Assembly (NCBI GenBank): GCA_038326655.1
Contig: JBBQKG010000012.1
Location: 1-64,000 of the forward strand
Direction: 5' to 3'
DNA length: 64,000 nt
DNA from: JBBQKG01 sp038326655
GTDB lineage: Bacteria > Actinomycetota > Thermoleophilia > Solirubrobacterales > JBBDJG01
This document shows positions 35,718 through 43,951 of the stretch, piece after piece. Below the pieces are notes generated by a model. The model ran no database searches and was not told the DNA's origin. It saw nothing but the letters and a program-made list of their open reading frames with translations. The position numbers were made by a program, and so were the translations under genes. Position 1 is the first letter of the stretch, and each line of letters opens with the position of its first letter.

Positions 35718-37088
35718 CTAAGCGTGGATGACCCAGCCGTCGGCGGCGCGCGCTGCCTCCATGACCGCCTCGGAGAAGGTCGGGTGCGGGTGTACCGTGC
35801 GCGCGACCTCGGCGTAACCGCCCTCGAGCTGCTTCGCCACGACCAGCTCGGCGATCATCTCGGTCGCGCGGACGCCGACCACGTGCGCGCCGAGCAGCTC
35901 GCCGTACTTGCGGTCGCCGACGAGCTTCACCATCCCCTTGCGGTCGCCGTAGACGGTCGCCGCGCCGACGCCCCCCATCGGGAACTTCGCCACCACGACA
36001 TCGAAGTCGCCGCGCGCCGTCGCCTCCGCCTCGGTGAGGCCGAAGCTCGCGACCTGCGGCGAGCAAAACGTGGCCGCCGGAATGTCGTCGTAGTCGAGCG
36101 GATGCGTCGGCTGCCCGGCCGCGTCCTCGACCGCGATGATGCCCTCGTCCGAGGCCTTGTGCGCGAGCGCCGGGCCGTGCACGAGGTCTCCGATCGCGTA
36201 GAAGCCGTCGGCCGACGTGCGCATCGCGCCGTTGACTTCGACGAGGCCGCGCTCACCGGTCTCGATGCCGGCCTCCTCCAGGCCGAGCCCCTCGGTATCG
36301 GGCGCGCGTCCGGCCGCGATGCACAGATAGTCGAACTTGCCCGAGTTGCCGCCGTAGGTGATCTCGACGGAGTCCTTGCCGGCCTTCGCCTCCTCGAGTG
36401 GCGTGCCGGTCGCGACTGTCACGTTCTGCTTGCGAAGCTCACTCTGCACCACCTTCGCGATGTCGATGTCCTCGGCGGGAAGGATCTGATCGAGCATCTC
36501 GAGCAGCACGACCTCGGTCCCGAAGCGGCCGAACGCGGACGCGATCTCGACGCCGGAGGCGCCCGCGCCAACGACCGCAAGCCGCCGCGGGCGCTCGTTC
36601 ATGAGCCAGGCTCCGGCCGTGTCGATGACGCGGCCACCGAAGGTGGTCCCTGGCACCGGCAGCGAAACCGACCCCGTCGCGAGCACGACCTTGGCAGTTT
36701 CGTAATCGGTTCCGTCGACTGCGACCCGGCCGGAGCCTGCGAGCCGGCCGTTTCCTTCGAGCACGTCGATCTTGTGCTTCTTGAAGAGGCCGCCCACTCC
36801 GCCCGTGAGCGTCTTCACGACCTTGTCGCGGTGCTTTCCGGCGGCCGCCATGTCGAACGACACCTCGCCGGCGTTCACCCCGAACTCGGCGCCGTCCCGC
36901 AGCTCTCCGAGCACGTCGGCCGCCCGCAGCATCGCCTTCGCGGGAATGCAGGCGATGTTCAGGCACCGTCCGCCGACGAACTCCCGCTCCACGACCGCGG
37001 TCTTCATGCCGAGCTGCGTCGCCCGGATCGCCGCCACATAGCCCCCCGGACCGGAGCCGATCACGACCATGTCGTACTTCTCAGCCAC
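35718..37088 (-). CDS. lpdA: Dihydrolipoyl dehydrogenase (E3)
   Basis: 456 residues, flavoprotein. FAD motif VVIGSGPGGYVAAIRATQLG; redox disulfide in GGRCLNIACIPAK (CxxxxC kept, with Ala-Cys where most have Gly-Cys); NAD site VVGAGASGVEIASAFGRFG; FAD motif 2 YAIGDLVHGP; catalytic pair HPHPTFSEAVMEA. It re-oxidises dihydrolipoamide on E2. GTG 37088 follows a TAGAGT -10 box by 7 nt. First gene of the operon lpd, isomerase-like, pdhA, pdhB, pdhC. Confidence 0.96.
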   Translation of the reverse strand: MAEKYDMVVIGSGPGGYVAAIRATQLGMKTAVVEREFVGGRCLNIACIPAKAMLRAADVLGELRDGAEFGVNAGEVSFDMAAAGKHRDKVVKTLTGGVGGLFKKHKIDVLEGNGRLAGSGRVAVDGTDYETAKVVLATGSVSLPVPGTTFGGRVIDTAGAWLMNERPRRLAVVGAGASGVEIASAFGRFGTEVVLLEMLDQILPAEDIDIAKVVQSELRKQNVTVATGTPLEEAKAGKDSVEITYGGNSGKFDYLCIAAGRAPDTEGLGLEEAGIETGERGLVEVNGAMRTSADGFYAIGDLVHGPALAHKASDEGIIAVEDAAGQPTHPLDYDDIPAATFCSPQVASFGLTEAEATARGDFDVVVAKFPMGGVGAATVYGDRKGMVKLVGDRKYGELLGAHVVGVRATEMIAELVVAKQLEGGYAEVARTVHPHPTFSEAVMEAARAADGWVIHA

Positions 37089-37095
37089 TCAGTTG

Positions 37096-37101
37096 ACTCT
37101 A
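37096..37101 (-). promoter_or_regulatory. -10 box of a probable leaderless promoter (lpd operon)
   Basis: TAGAGT on the minus strand, 7 nt before GTG 37088. Confidence 0.45.
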
Positions 37102-37133
37102 TCCATCGAACACCCGAGCGGCTTTGCCGCTCG

Positions 37134-37634
37134 CTATCTTGGCGGTCGTCTCTCGGGCATCTGGATGCGGGCCAGCGCTTTCACGAGGAACCAGAACAGC
37201 GTGCCCGCGAGCGCGATCACGGTGACCGCCACCAGCACCCCCGGCAGGCTCTCGGCGCGCACCAGGAAGAGTGACCAGACCAGGATCAGAAGCGCCAGCA
37301 GCGCCTGGAAGCCGAGCACCGCCCAGTACCGCGCGCGCCACATCCCGAGCCCCATCATGAGCATCAGCGCGGCGTAGACGATTGTCGCCGGGGAGCGGGT
37401 GTTGTCGCCTCCGACCCCCGCGGCGAACAGGACCAGCGTCGAGATCCCGAGACCGAACGCGATCAGCGCGCCGACCGTGACCGCGAGCGGCCGCTCCCCC
37501 TCCTTCAACGGCACGAGGCGGTCGCGCGCGAGGTCGTTCCGGCTGGGGCGCGCCGGCGCGTCCGGCGGCACCTCGACGGCGGCTCCGGCGACCTTCCGCT
37601 TGCGCCGCCGCTTGCTCTTTTCCCTGCCGGACAC
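37134..37634 (-). CDS. Integral membrane protein, unknown function
   Basis: 166 residues from GTG 37634. A very basic start (GREKSKRRRKRKVAG) and a cytoplasmic segment are followed by four hydrophobic helices (VTVGALIAFGLGISTLVLFA; IVYAALMLMMGLGMW; VLGFQALLALLILVWSLFLV; LVAVTVIALAGTLFWFLVKA). The positive-inside rule puts both ends in the cytoplasm. It begins 10 nt after the thiE stop codon; a TAGCGT box built partly from that stop lies 7 nt before the GTG, so it may be transcribed separately. No family recognised. Confidence 0.75.
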   Translation of the reverse strand: MSGREKSKRRRKRKVAGAAVEVPPDAPARPSRNDLARDRLVPLKEGERPLAVTVGALIAFGLGISTLVLFAAGVGGDNTRSPATIVYAALMLMMGLGMWRARYWAVLGFQALLALLILVWSLFLVRAESLPGVLVAVTVIALAGTLFWFLVKALARIQMPERRPPR

Positions 37635-37644
37635 GCGCCGAACG

Positions 37645-38298
37645 CTACCGGGCAGGCGCGGTTTCGACCCGCTGCCGCAACAGCCGTGCCGCTTCGCCGG
37701 GATCGGCGGCGTCCTGGATCGCCCGTACCACCGCGATCCGCTCGGCGCCCGCCGCGAGGACCTCGGCGACGTTGGACGGATCGATGCCGCCGATCGCAAA
37801 GAACGGCACGTGCGCGTGCGTGGCCGCATACGCCACGAGCGCGGTGCCGACGGGCGCGTATTCGGGCTTGGTCGGAGTGGCATGAACCGGGCCCACCGCG
37901 ATGTAGTCGACGCCTCGCGCCGCCTCGATCTGCTCGGCCGAGTGTGTCGAGAGGCCGATCAGGAGGTCGTCGCCGACAAGCTGCCGGGCCGCGGAGACGT
38001 CCCCGTCGTCCTGGCCGAGGTGGACGCCGTCGGCGGCGCACGCGAGCGCGAGGTCGGGGCGGTCGTTCACCACGAACAGCGCGTCGTAGGCGTCGCAGAG
38101 GCGCCGGAACACGCGGCCCGCGCGCACGATCGCGCGTTCGTCGCCCGACTTCTCGCGGAGCTGGACCACGTCGACGCCACCCCGGAGCGCGGCGCGCAGC
38201 AGCTCTTCGGTTCCCGCGCCTCCGAGTGCGCCGGTGACCAGGTAGAGCCGTGCGCGGGCGAGCCAGTCCCGCCGGCGTGCCTCCACGGGGTCGCCCAT
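37645..38298 (-). CDS. thiE: Thiamine-phosphate synthase
   Basis: 217 residues, TIM barrel. It contains LYLVTGALGG, VQLREKSGDERAI, VNDRPDLALACAADGVHLGQ (phosphate and Mg binding), GLSTHSAEQIEAA, and the VGPVHATPTKPEYAPVG loop. It joins the thiazole and pyrimidine phosphates into thiamine monophosphate. It overlaps the thiG stop by ATGA and is the last thi gene of the riboswitch-controlled operon. Confidence 0.95.
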   Translation of the reverse strand: MGDPVEARRRDWLARARLYLVTGALGGAGTEELLRAALRGGVDVVQLREKSGDERAIVRAGRVFRRLCDAYDALFVVNDRPDLALACAADGVHLGQDDGDVSAARQLVGDDLLIGLSTHSAEQIEAARGVDYIAVGPVHATPTKPEYAPVGTALVAYAATHAHVPFFAIGGIDPSNVAEVLAAGAERIAVVRAIQDAADPGEAARLLRQRVETAPAR

Positions 38299-39071
38299 CA
38301 GGAGCTCCACTCCGGCGTGCCCTCGACGGGCGTGGAGGCCTCCGCGTGAAGCTTCCGCGGTATCCGGCCCGCCTCGAAGGCGAGCCTTCCGGCCTCGATC
38401 GCGGCTCGCATCGCGGCCGCCATCTTGACCGGATCCCGGGCGCGCGCGACGGCGCTCGCGAGCAGCACCCCATCGCAGCCGAGCTCCATCGCGATTGCCG
38501 CGTCCGAAGCGGTCCCGACGCCGGCGTCGCAGATCACTGGCACCGATGCCTGCTCGACGATGATCCGCAGGTTGTACGGGTTGCGGATGCCCATGCCGCT
38601 TCCGATCGGAGCCCCGAGCGGCATCACCGCCGCGCATCCGAGCTCCTCCAGGCGGCGCGCGAGAATCGGGTCGTCGTTCGTATAGGGAAGCACGACGAAG
38701 CCTTCGCCGACGAGCGTCTCCGCCGCATCGAGCAGCTCGGTCGGGTCCGGGAAGAGCGTGCGGTCGTCGCCGATCACCTCGAGCTTCACCCAGTCGGTCG
38801 CGAACGCCTCGCGGGCCATGCGGGCGGTGAGGACGGCGTCGTGCGCCGTGTAGCAGCCCGCCGTGTTCGGGAGCAGGAAGCGCTCCGCGCCGCGCAGCGA
38901 CCCGATCACGGACCCCGAGGCGGCCACTTCGACGCGGCGGAGCGCCACCGTCACGATCTCGGCTCCGGATGCGGCGATCGCCTCCTCCATCGAGCGCAGG
39001 CTGCGAAAGCCCCCGGTTCCCATGATCAGCCGGGAGCCCCAGCTGCGGCCGCCGAGCTCGAGGTCGCCCAT
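38298..39071 (-). CDS. thiG: Thiazole synthase
   Basis: 257 residues. It begins LELGGRSWGSRLIMGTGGFR, with the Schiff-base lysine in DWVKLEVIGDDRTLFPD, NTAGCYTAHDAV, and the phosphate-binding GLGT-like VICDAGVGTASDAAIAMELG. It forms the thiazole ring from deoxyxylulose phosphate, dehydroglycine and ThiS thiocarboxylate. It lies 3 nt after thiS. Confidence 0.96.
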   Translation of the reverse strand: MGDLELGGRSWGSRLIMGTGGFRSLRSMEEAIAASGAEIVTVALRRVEVAASGSVIGSLRGAERFLLPNTAGCYTAHDAVLTARMAREAFATDWVKLEVIGDDRTLFPDPTELLDAAETLVGEGFVVLPYTNDDPILARRLEELGCAAVMPLGAPIGSGMGIRNPYNLRIIVEQASVPVICDAGVGTASDAAIAMELGCDGVLLASAVARARDPVKMAAAMRAAIEAGRLAFEAGRIPRKLHAEASTPVEGTPEWSS

Positions 39072-39074
39072 CGC

Positions 39075-39284
39075 CTATCCCCCCTGCATCGCGGCGAGCA
39101 CCTCGATGCGCTGCCCGTCCTGGAGCTTCGTCGCGTCCCAAGCGCTGTGCGGCACGACCTGCTCGTCGATCGCGACAGCGACGCCGCGACCGTCACCGAG
39201 CCCCGGCGCCTCGCCGGCGACGAGCTCCGCGACGCTGATCGCATCGGGCAGCTCTCGCGCCTCGCCGTTGACCAGCACCCTCAT
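39075..39284 (-). CDS. thiS: Sulfur carrier protein ThiS
   Basis: 69 residues, ubiquitin-like fold (MRVLVNGEARELPDAI), ending in the required di-glycine (AAMQGG) that is thiocarboxylated. It overlaps thiO by 4 nt and is 3 nt ahead of thiG, matching its place in thiazole synthesis. Confidence 0.94.
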   Translation of the reverse strand: MRVLVNGEARELPDAISVAELVAGEAPGLGDGRGVAVAIDEQVVPHSAWDATKLQDGQRIEVLAAMQGG

Positions 39285-40465
39285 CGCACCTCCGCGGGGG
39301 CGAAGCGATCAGGCGTGAACGGGCGCAGCTCGGGTGCCAGCTCGCCGTCGACGAGCAGGCTCACGACCGCGTCGGCGGTCACGGGCGCGAGCAGCACGCC
39401 GTTGCGCCAATGCCCCGTGGCCCAGATCAACCCGGGCACCGCTCCCTCGCCCACGACCGGCTCGTTGTCCGGCGTTGCGGGGCGGTGGCCGGCCGAGGCC
39501 TGCAGCAGCTCGAGCTCGGTGATGCCCGGCAGCACGTCGTAGGCCTCGCGCAGCAGCTCGAGCACGCCGCCCGCCGTCACGGCGGCGTCGAAGCCGCGGT
39601 CCTCGACAGTCGCACCCACCACCAGCCGGCCGTCGGCACGCGGCACCGCGTACACCCCGGGCGTCCGCACGATCCGCGTCGTCACGGGCGCGGCGGGGTC
39701 GCCCCGCAGCCTCAGGATCTGCCCCTTGACCGGTCTCACCGGCACGGCTGCGCCCGGCGGAAGCCCCAACTCGGCCGAGCGTGCTCCCGCGGCCACCACG
39801 ACCGTGCGGGCTGCCACGAGCTCGCCGGAGTCGAGCACCACGCCCGCGGTCTCCCCGCTCTCGATCGCCAGGGAGTCGGCGCGCGTGTGGGGACGCACCG
39901 AGCCGCCGGCGCGCTCGAGCGCCGCGCGCAACGCGCTCGCGAGCAGGCGTGGCGAGACCTGGTGATCGCCGGGCGCCTCGATGCCGCCGGCCACGCGGGT
40001 CGAGAGCCCCGGCTCGAGCGCGCGGCACTCGCGCGCCGAGATCCAGCGTGCCTCGAGCCCGAGCGAGCGCTGGAGGTCGTGGAGCCGCGCCAGCTCCTCA
40101 GCCTGGTCGCGGTCGACGGCGACGCTCAGAGTGCCTGTCCTGAGGTAGCCCGTCAGATCGCCGCCGGCCTGCTCGAGCTCGGTGACGAAGGCGGGATACC
40201 GCCGCGCGGATGCAAGGTTCAGCTCGACCAGCGCCTGCTCGCCGAAGTCCGCCTCCGTGACGGGCGCGAGCATCCCGGCCGCGACGCCGGTCGCGCCGCC
40301 ACCGGGCTCGCCGGCGTCGAGCACGAGCGGCCGCATCCCACGCCGCGCGGCACGCCAGGCGATCGCAAGCCCGATCACGCCCGCCCCGATCACGAGGAGG
40401 TCGTGCGTGGAGTGCTGCTGTCGAGGGTCTGACATCGCCACCGCTTCGTCACGGGCGGCGGTCAC
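39281..40465 (-). CDS. thiO: Glycine oxidase ThiO
   Basis: About 394 residues from GTG 40465. FAD motif HDLLVIGAGVIGLAIAWRAA, then the DAO-family core and the closing GHWRNGVLLAPVTADAV. It oxidises glycine to the imine used by ThiG. GTG 40465 is chosen because AGGAAGG, the 3' edge of the riboswitch, lies 5 nt upstream and would be its Shine-Dalgarno; ATG 40435 (MSDPRQQ) is the alternative and would give 384 residues. First gene of thiO-thiS-thiG-thiE. Confidence 0.94.
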   Translation of the reverse strand: MTAARDEAVAMSDPRQQHSTHDLLVIGAGVIGLAIAWRAARRGMRPLVLDAGEPGGGATGVAAGMLAPVTEADFGEQALVELNLASARRYPAFVTELEQAGGDLTGYLRTGTLSVAVDRDQAEELARLHDLQRSLGLEARWISARECRALEPGLSTRVAGGIEAPGDHQVSPRLLASALRAALERAGGSVRPHTRADSLAIESGETAGVVLDSGELVAARTVVVAAGARSAELGLPPGAAVPVRPVKGQILRLRGDPAAPVTTRIVRTPGVYAVPRADGRLVVGATVEDRGFDAAVTAGGVLELLREAYDVLPGITELELLQASAGHRPATPDNEPVVGEGAVPGLIWATGHWRNGVLLAPVTADAVVSLLVDGELAPELRPFTPDRFAPAEVR

Positions 40466-40470
40466 GGCCA

Positions 40471-40558
40471 CCTTCCTGCGCCGGCATTACCCGGATCAGG
40501 TTCGACGGTCGGCGGCGACCAGCCGCCCTCTCAGCCCGGTTCGCCGGGCTCCCGTTGG
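40471..40558 (-). promoter_or_regulatory. TPP riboswitch (THI element) of the thi operon
   Basis: On the minus strand the conserved blocks appear in order: ACGGGAGC, GGCTGAGAGGG, then CGAACCTGATCCGGGTAATG and CCGGCGCAGGAA. The stem GCCCGG/CCGGGC and the variable P3 helix GGCGGC/GCCGCC are present. The 3' strand of P1 runs into AGGAAGG, the likely ribosome-binding site of thiO, so TPP binding probably blocks translation. Confidence 0.97.
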
Positions 40559-40581
40559 GCCCATATTAGAGGCCACGCCGT

Positions 40582-41478
40582 TCACGAGAGCAGCAGCTCG
40601 AGCAGGGCTTTCTGGGCGTGCAGCCGGTTCTCGGCCTGGTCCCAGACCGCCGAGCGCTCGCCATAGAGCAGCCCTTCGGTGATCTCCTCGCCCGGATGGG
40701 CGGGCAGGCAGTGCAGCACGACTGCGTCGTCGCGCGCGACCGCGAGCAGCCGCTCGTCGAGACGGAACGGTGCGAGCAGCCGGCGCCGCTCGTCGGCCTC
40801 GGCCTCGTCGCCCATGCTCACCCAGACGTCGGTGTAGAGCGCGTGGGCGCCCTTCGCGGCGGCGAGTGGATCGTGCCCGATGCTGACCGCGGCGCCCGCC
40901 TGGCGCACGACCTCGGGATTGGGCTCCAGCTCGGGCGGGCAGGCGACGGTGACCTCCACACCGGCCGCGCCGCCGAGCAGCATCAAGGAGTGGCAGACGT
41001 TGTTGCCCTCGCCGACGTAGGCGAGCCGCAGGCCGTCGAGCGAACCGAAGCGCTCCAAGAGCGTGAGCAGGTCGGCGAGCGCCTGGCACGGATGGTGAAG
41101 CGGCGTGAGCGCGTTCACGACAGGCACCTCGGCGAAGCGGGCCAGCTCCTCGATCGTCTCGTGCTCGGCGAGCCTCGCGACCAGCGCGTCGACGTAGCGG
41201 GAAAGCACCAGCGCGGTGTCGCGGGGAGATTCCCCGCGCATCAGTTGAAGCTCGTCGCCGCGCAGCACGACCGTGGTGCCGCCCAGCTCGGCGATGCCCA
41301 CGTCGAACGACACACGCGTGCGGGTCGACGGCTTCGCGAGCAGCATCGCGACGCTCCGGCCGCGCAGCGCATCCGATCGGTGACGGTCCTGCTTCAGCTC
41401 ACCGGCACGAGCGATCACGCCGAGGAGCTCGTCGCGCCTAAGCTCCGTGCCGGTTATGAAGTGTCGCGGCCCGCTCAC
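40582..41478 (-). CDS. argF: Ornithine carbamoyltransferase
   Basis: 298 residues from GTG 41478. Carbamoyl-phosphate loop KPSTRTRVSFD, the HHPCQALADLLT motif, VGEGNNVCHSL and the ornithine loop HCLPAHPGEEITEGL identify OTCase. It makes citrulline in arginine synthesis. It stands alone here, without other arg genes, and ends 24 nt before the TPP riboswitch. The start lies 6 nt after TAGGAT. Confidence 0.95.
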   Translation of the reverse strand: MSGPRHFITGTELRRDELLGVIARAGELKQDRHRSDALRGRSVAMLLAKPSTRTRVSFDVGIAELGGTTVVLRGDELQLMRGESPRDTALVLSRYVDALVARLAEHETIEELARFAEVPVVNALTPLHHPCQALADLLTLLERFGSLDGLRLAYVGEGNNVCHSLMLLGGAAGVEVTVACPPELEPNPEVVRQAGAAVSIGHDPLAAAKGAHALYTDVWVSMGDEAEADERRRLLAPFRLDERLLAVARDDAVVLHCLPAHPGEEITEGLLYGERSAVWDQAENRLHAQKALLELLLS

Positions 41479-41484
41479 GGAAAG

Positions 41485-41490
41485 ATCCTA
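41485..41490 (-). promoter_or_regulatory. -10 box of a probable leaderless promoter (argF)
   Basis: TAGGAT on the minus strand, 6 nt before GTG 41478. Confidence 0.45.
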
Positions 41491-41491
41491 G

Positions 41492-42322
41492 TTGGCCGAG
41501 CTCCGGGTTCTGTGCTGGAACATCTTCCACGGGCGCGACGCGCCACCGGACCCGCGGCTCTTCACGCTGCGGTCGCGCGTCTGGCGGGTGACGGAGCGGA
41601 ACGCGACCCATGTGCAGGTCAACCGCCCGCTGTTCGCAGAGTTCGCCGCGATGATCGCTGACGCCCGCTGGTCGGTGTGCCTGCTCCAGGAATGCCCGCC
41701 CGTCTGGGCGGCGCCGCTCGCGAAGCGCTGCGAGGCCGACTTCCAGGTCGTGCTCACGTCGCGCAACCAGCTCGCGCCGGCGCGCCGGCGGCTGGCGCGG
41801 TGGAACCCGGACTTGATCGCCTCCGGTGAGGGTGGCTCGAACGTGACGCTCGTGCGGCGGCCGTGGACGATCGCGGAGCGGCGCTCGGAGCTGCTCAATC
41901 CGTTCCCGCGACGTGGCCTGCGCGAGCGCCGGCGCATGGGGCTCGCGCTGATCGCCTCCGGCGCCGCGGAGGTGCTGGTCGCAGATCTCCACGCGACCGC
42001 GGGGGACGAGTCTCAGGCGGAGCGGGACGTGCGGCACGGCGCCGAGCAGGCCGTCGCGATGTCGCGCGGGCGGCCACTGCTCTTCGGCGGTGACTTCAAT
42101 CTCCGTCCCTCCCACTCGCCTGTCTTCGCCGAGCTGCAACGGCGCTTCGGGCTGGCTTCGCCGACCGCCCCCGATGCGATCGACCATCTCCTGGTGCGCG
42201 GCCTGCGGGTGGTCGCGTCGCCGCAGCGGTGGCCGGCGGAGCGGCGGGAGCTGCCCGCCGGGCCCGGGAGACACCTCCGGCTGTCCGACCATGCGCCGCT
42301 GGAGGCGGTCTTCGAGACTTGA
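41492..42322 (+). CDS. Endonuclease/exonuclease/phosphatase family protein
   Basis: 276 residues from TTG 41492. The DNase I-like fold shows RVLCWNIFHGRDAP at the start (Asn metal ligand), the glutamate in SVCLLQECPPVWA, GGDFNLRPSHSPVF (Asp/Asn), and the closing RLSDHAPLEAVF with catalytic Asp-His. It hydrolyses phosphodiester or phosphomonoester bonds; the substrate is unknown. Its start is 13 nt from that of divergent argF. The family includes nucleases, sphingomyelinases and inositol phosphatases. Confidence 0.88.
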   Translation: MAELRVLCWNIFHGRDAPPDPRLFTLRSRVWRVTERNATHVQVNRPLFAEFAAMIADARWSVCLLQECPPVWAAPLAKRCEADFQVVLTSRNQLAPARRRLARWNPDLIASGEGGSNVTLVRRPWTIAERRSELLNPFPRRGLRERRRMGLALIASGAAEVLVADLHATAGDESQAERDVRHGAEQAVAMSRGRPLLFGGDFNLRPSHSPVFAELQRRFGLASPTAPDAIDHLLVRGLRVVASPQRWPAERRELPAGPGRHLRLSDHAPLEAVFET

Positions 42323-42411
42323 CGCTGCCGGTGCGGTACAACTTGGTCCGGGATGCCAACTGGTCGGAGCTCAGCGCGGGGCAGCGGCTCCTCGGGACCG
42401 AGACGGCCTGA
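42319..42411 (+). CDS. Possible 30-residue micro-ORF
   Basis: TTG 42319 overlaps the preceding stop (TTGA) and reads LTLPVRYNLVRDANW to TGA 42409-42411. The composition looks protein-like rather than random, and its start overlap suggests coupling. No homologue is known to me and there is no Shine-Dalgarno. Confidence 0.2.
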   Translation: MTLPVRYNLVRDANWSELSAGQRLLGTETA

Positions 42412-42466
42412 GCGCAATCCCGCACCGGGGAGGGTCGCAGCAGCGCGCGATCGCGTAGTCCGCTCG

Positions 42467-42871
42467 ATGCTGAGCCCGCTCAACGTAGTCTTGATCTCGC
42501 GGCGCAACATCGAGGAGCTCTTCGACGACGCGGTGACGCGCGGGCGCATCACTCGCTCCGACGCGCAAGACATGGTGCAGACCCTCGTCTCGCGCGGAGC
42601 GCGCGCGACCGACGACTTCCTCTCCGACCTCGAGCGCATGCTGGGACGAGGCGGTTCGCTGGAGCTGGAGGCCGAGGAGATCGACGGCGATGCGCACAGC
42701 TCCGCGGCCGCAAACCTCCCGATCGCCGGTTACGACGACCTCTCCGCGGCTCAGGTCCAGGAGCGGCTCGAGGGGCTGACTCCCGCCGAGCTTCGGAAGC
42801 TGCGCGACTACGAGCAGCGCAACGCGAACCGCAAGACCGTGCTCGACCGCATCGAGCGGCGCCTGCGCTAG
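42467..42871 (+). CDS. Phasin-like helical protein, unknown function
   Basis: 134 residues from ATG 42467. It opens LNVVLISRRNIEELFDDAVT, followed by GRITRSDAQDMVQTLVSRGA and DDFLSDLERMLGRGG, an amphipathic helical segment similar to proteins annotated as polyhydroxyalkanoate regulator/phasin-like in Thermoleophilia. The C-terminal half (YDDLSAAQVQERLEGLTPAE) is a second helical region, ending in basic residues. The assignment to phasins is loose. No enzyme motif. Confidence 0.65.
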   Translation: MLSPLNVVLISRRNIEELFDDAVTRGRITRSDAQDMVQTLVSRGARATDDFLSDLERMLGRGGSLELEAEEIDGDAHSSAAANLPIAGYDDLSAAQVQERLEGLTPAELRKLRDYEQRNANRKTVLDRIERRLR

Positions 42872-42908
42872 CAGCACACGCTTGGCAGAAATCGTCCGGT
42901 AGTTGTCC

Positions 42909-42937
42909 TTGCTGCCAGGCGGTTTAGCGGCGATGAT
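42909..42937 (+). promoter_or_regulatory. Promoter of the GlxA-type regulator gene, probably leaderless
   Basis: -35 TTGCTG (42909-42914), 17-nt spacer, -10 GATGAT (42932-42937), then 6 nt to ATG 42944. Confidence 0.5.
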
Positions 42938-42943
42938 CTGCGC

Positions 42944-43936
42944 ATGAGTGCCAGACCAGACCGCCGCCGCGTCGTGTTCGTCGCGTTCGACCGCCTTCAG
43001 GCGCTCGACCTGGTCGGGCCTGTCGAGGTCTTCTCGCTCGCCTCGCGCCTGTTCGGCGAGGCGTACTCGATCGAGGTCGTCGCTCCCCGCGAAGCCGAGC
43101 TCTCCACCTCGAGCGGCCTGCGGCTGCTGCCCCACGGCTCGCTCGCGGGCTGCCGCGGCGCGATCGACACACTCATCGTCGTCGGCGGCGAGGGCGTCAC
43201 CGGCGCGCTCGAAGACGAGGCACTCGTGCGCTGGGTCGGTCGTGCGGCCGGCCGTGCGCGCAGGGTCGCCTCCGTCTGCAACGGGGCGTTCGTGCTCGCA
43301 GCCGCGGGGCTGCTGGCGGGCAGGCGCGCGACCACGCACTGGGCAGCCTGCGCTGAGCTGAAGCGACGCCACCCCGATGTCGTGCTGGAGCCCGACGCCA
43401 TCTTCGTCAACGACGGCGACGTGTTCACCTCCGCCGGCGTCACCGCGGGCATGGACCTAAGCCTCGCGCTCGTCGAAGGAGACCTCGGTCGCAAGGCGGC
43501 GCTCGAGGTCGCGCGCTGGCTCGTGCTGTTCCTGAAGCGGCCGGGCGGCCAATCCCAGTTCAGCGCCCAACTCGCCGCGCAGGTCGCAGAGCGAGAGCCC
43601 CTGCGGGACCTCCAGGCGTGGATCGCCGACAACCTCGCCGCGGACCTCTCGGTGCCGGCGCTTGCCGAGCGTGCCTGCATGAGCCCCCGCAACTTCGCGC
43701 GCGCGTTCCGGCGCGAGGTCGGCATGACGCCCGGCACTTATGTCGAGGCGGCGCGCGTCGAAGCGGCGCGCATCGCCCTCGACGGTACGCAGGAGCCGAT
43801 CGACGCAGTCGCGCGCCGCTGCGGATTCGGCACGATCGAGACGATGCGGCGCGCGTTTCACCGTCGCCTGGGAGTCGGCCCCGGCGGCTACCGCGACCAC
43901 TTCCGCGGCCTACTCGAAAATCGTCAGGCCGCCTGA
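42944..43936 (+). CDS. GlxA family regulator (DJ-1/PfpI plus AraC helix-turn-helix)
   Basis: 330 residues. The N-terminal DJ-1/PfpI domain (about 8-190) keeps the nucleophile-elbow cysteine in ASVCNGAFVLAAAG and ATTHW. The C-terminal AraC domain (about 225-325) has VPALAERACMSPRNFARAFR and GFGTIETMRRAFHRRLGVGP. GlxA-type regulators sense small molecules and activate neighbouring genes. The next gene, 15 nt downstream, is a DJ-1 enzyme-like protein, its likely partner or target. Confidence 0.93.
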   Translation: MSARPDRRRVVFVAFDRLQALDLVGPVEVFSLASRLFGEAYSIEVVAPREAELSTSSGLRLLPHGSLAGCRGAIDTLIVVGGEGVTGALEDEALVRWVGRAAGRARRVASVCNGAFVLAAAGLLAGRRATTHWAACAELKRRHPDVVLEPDAIFVNDGDVFTSAGVTAGMDLSLALVEGDLGRKAALEVARWLVLFLKRPGGQSQFSAQLAAQVAEREPLRDLQAWIADNLAADLSVPALAERACMSPRNFARAFRREVGMTPGTYVEAARVEAARIALDGTQEPIDAVARRCGFGTIETMRRAFHRRLGVGPGGYRDHFRGLLENRQAA

Positions 43937-43951
43937 CAAAAGGAGACCCGG

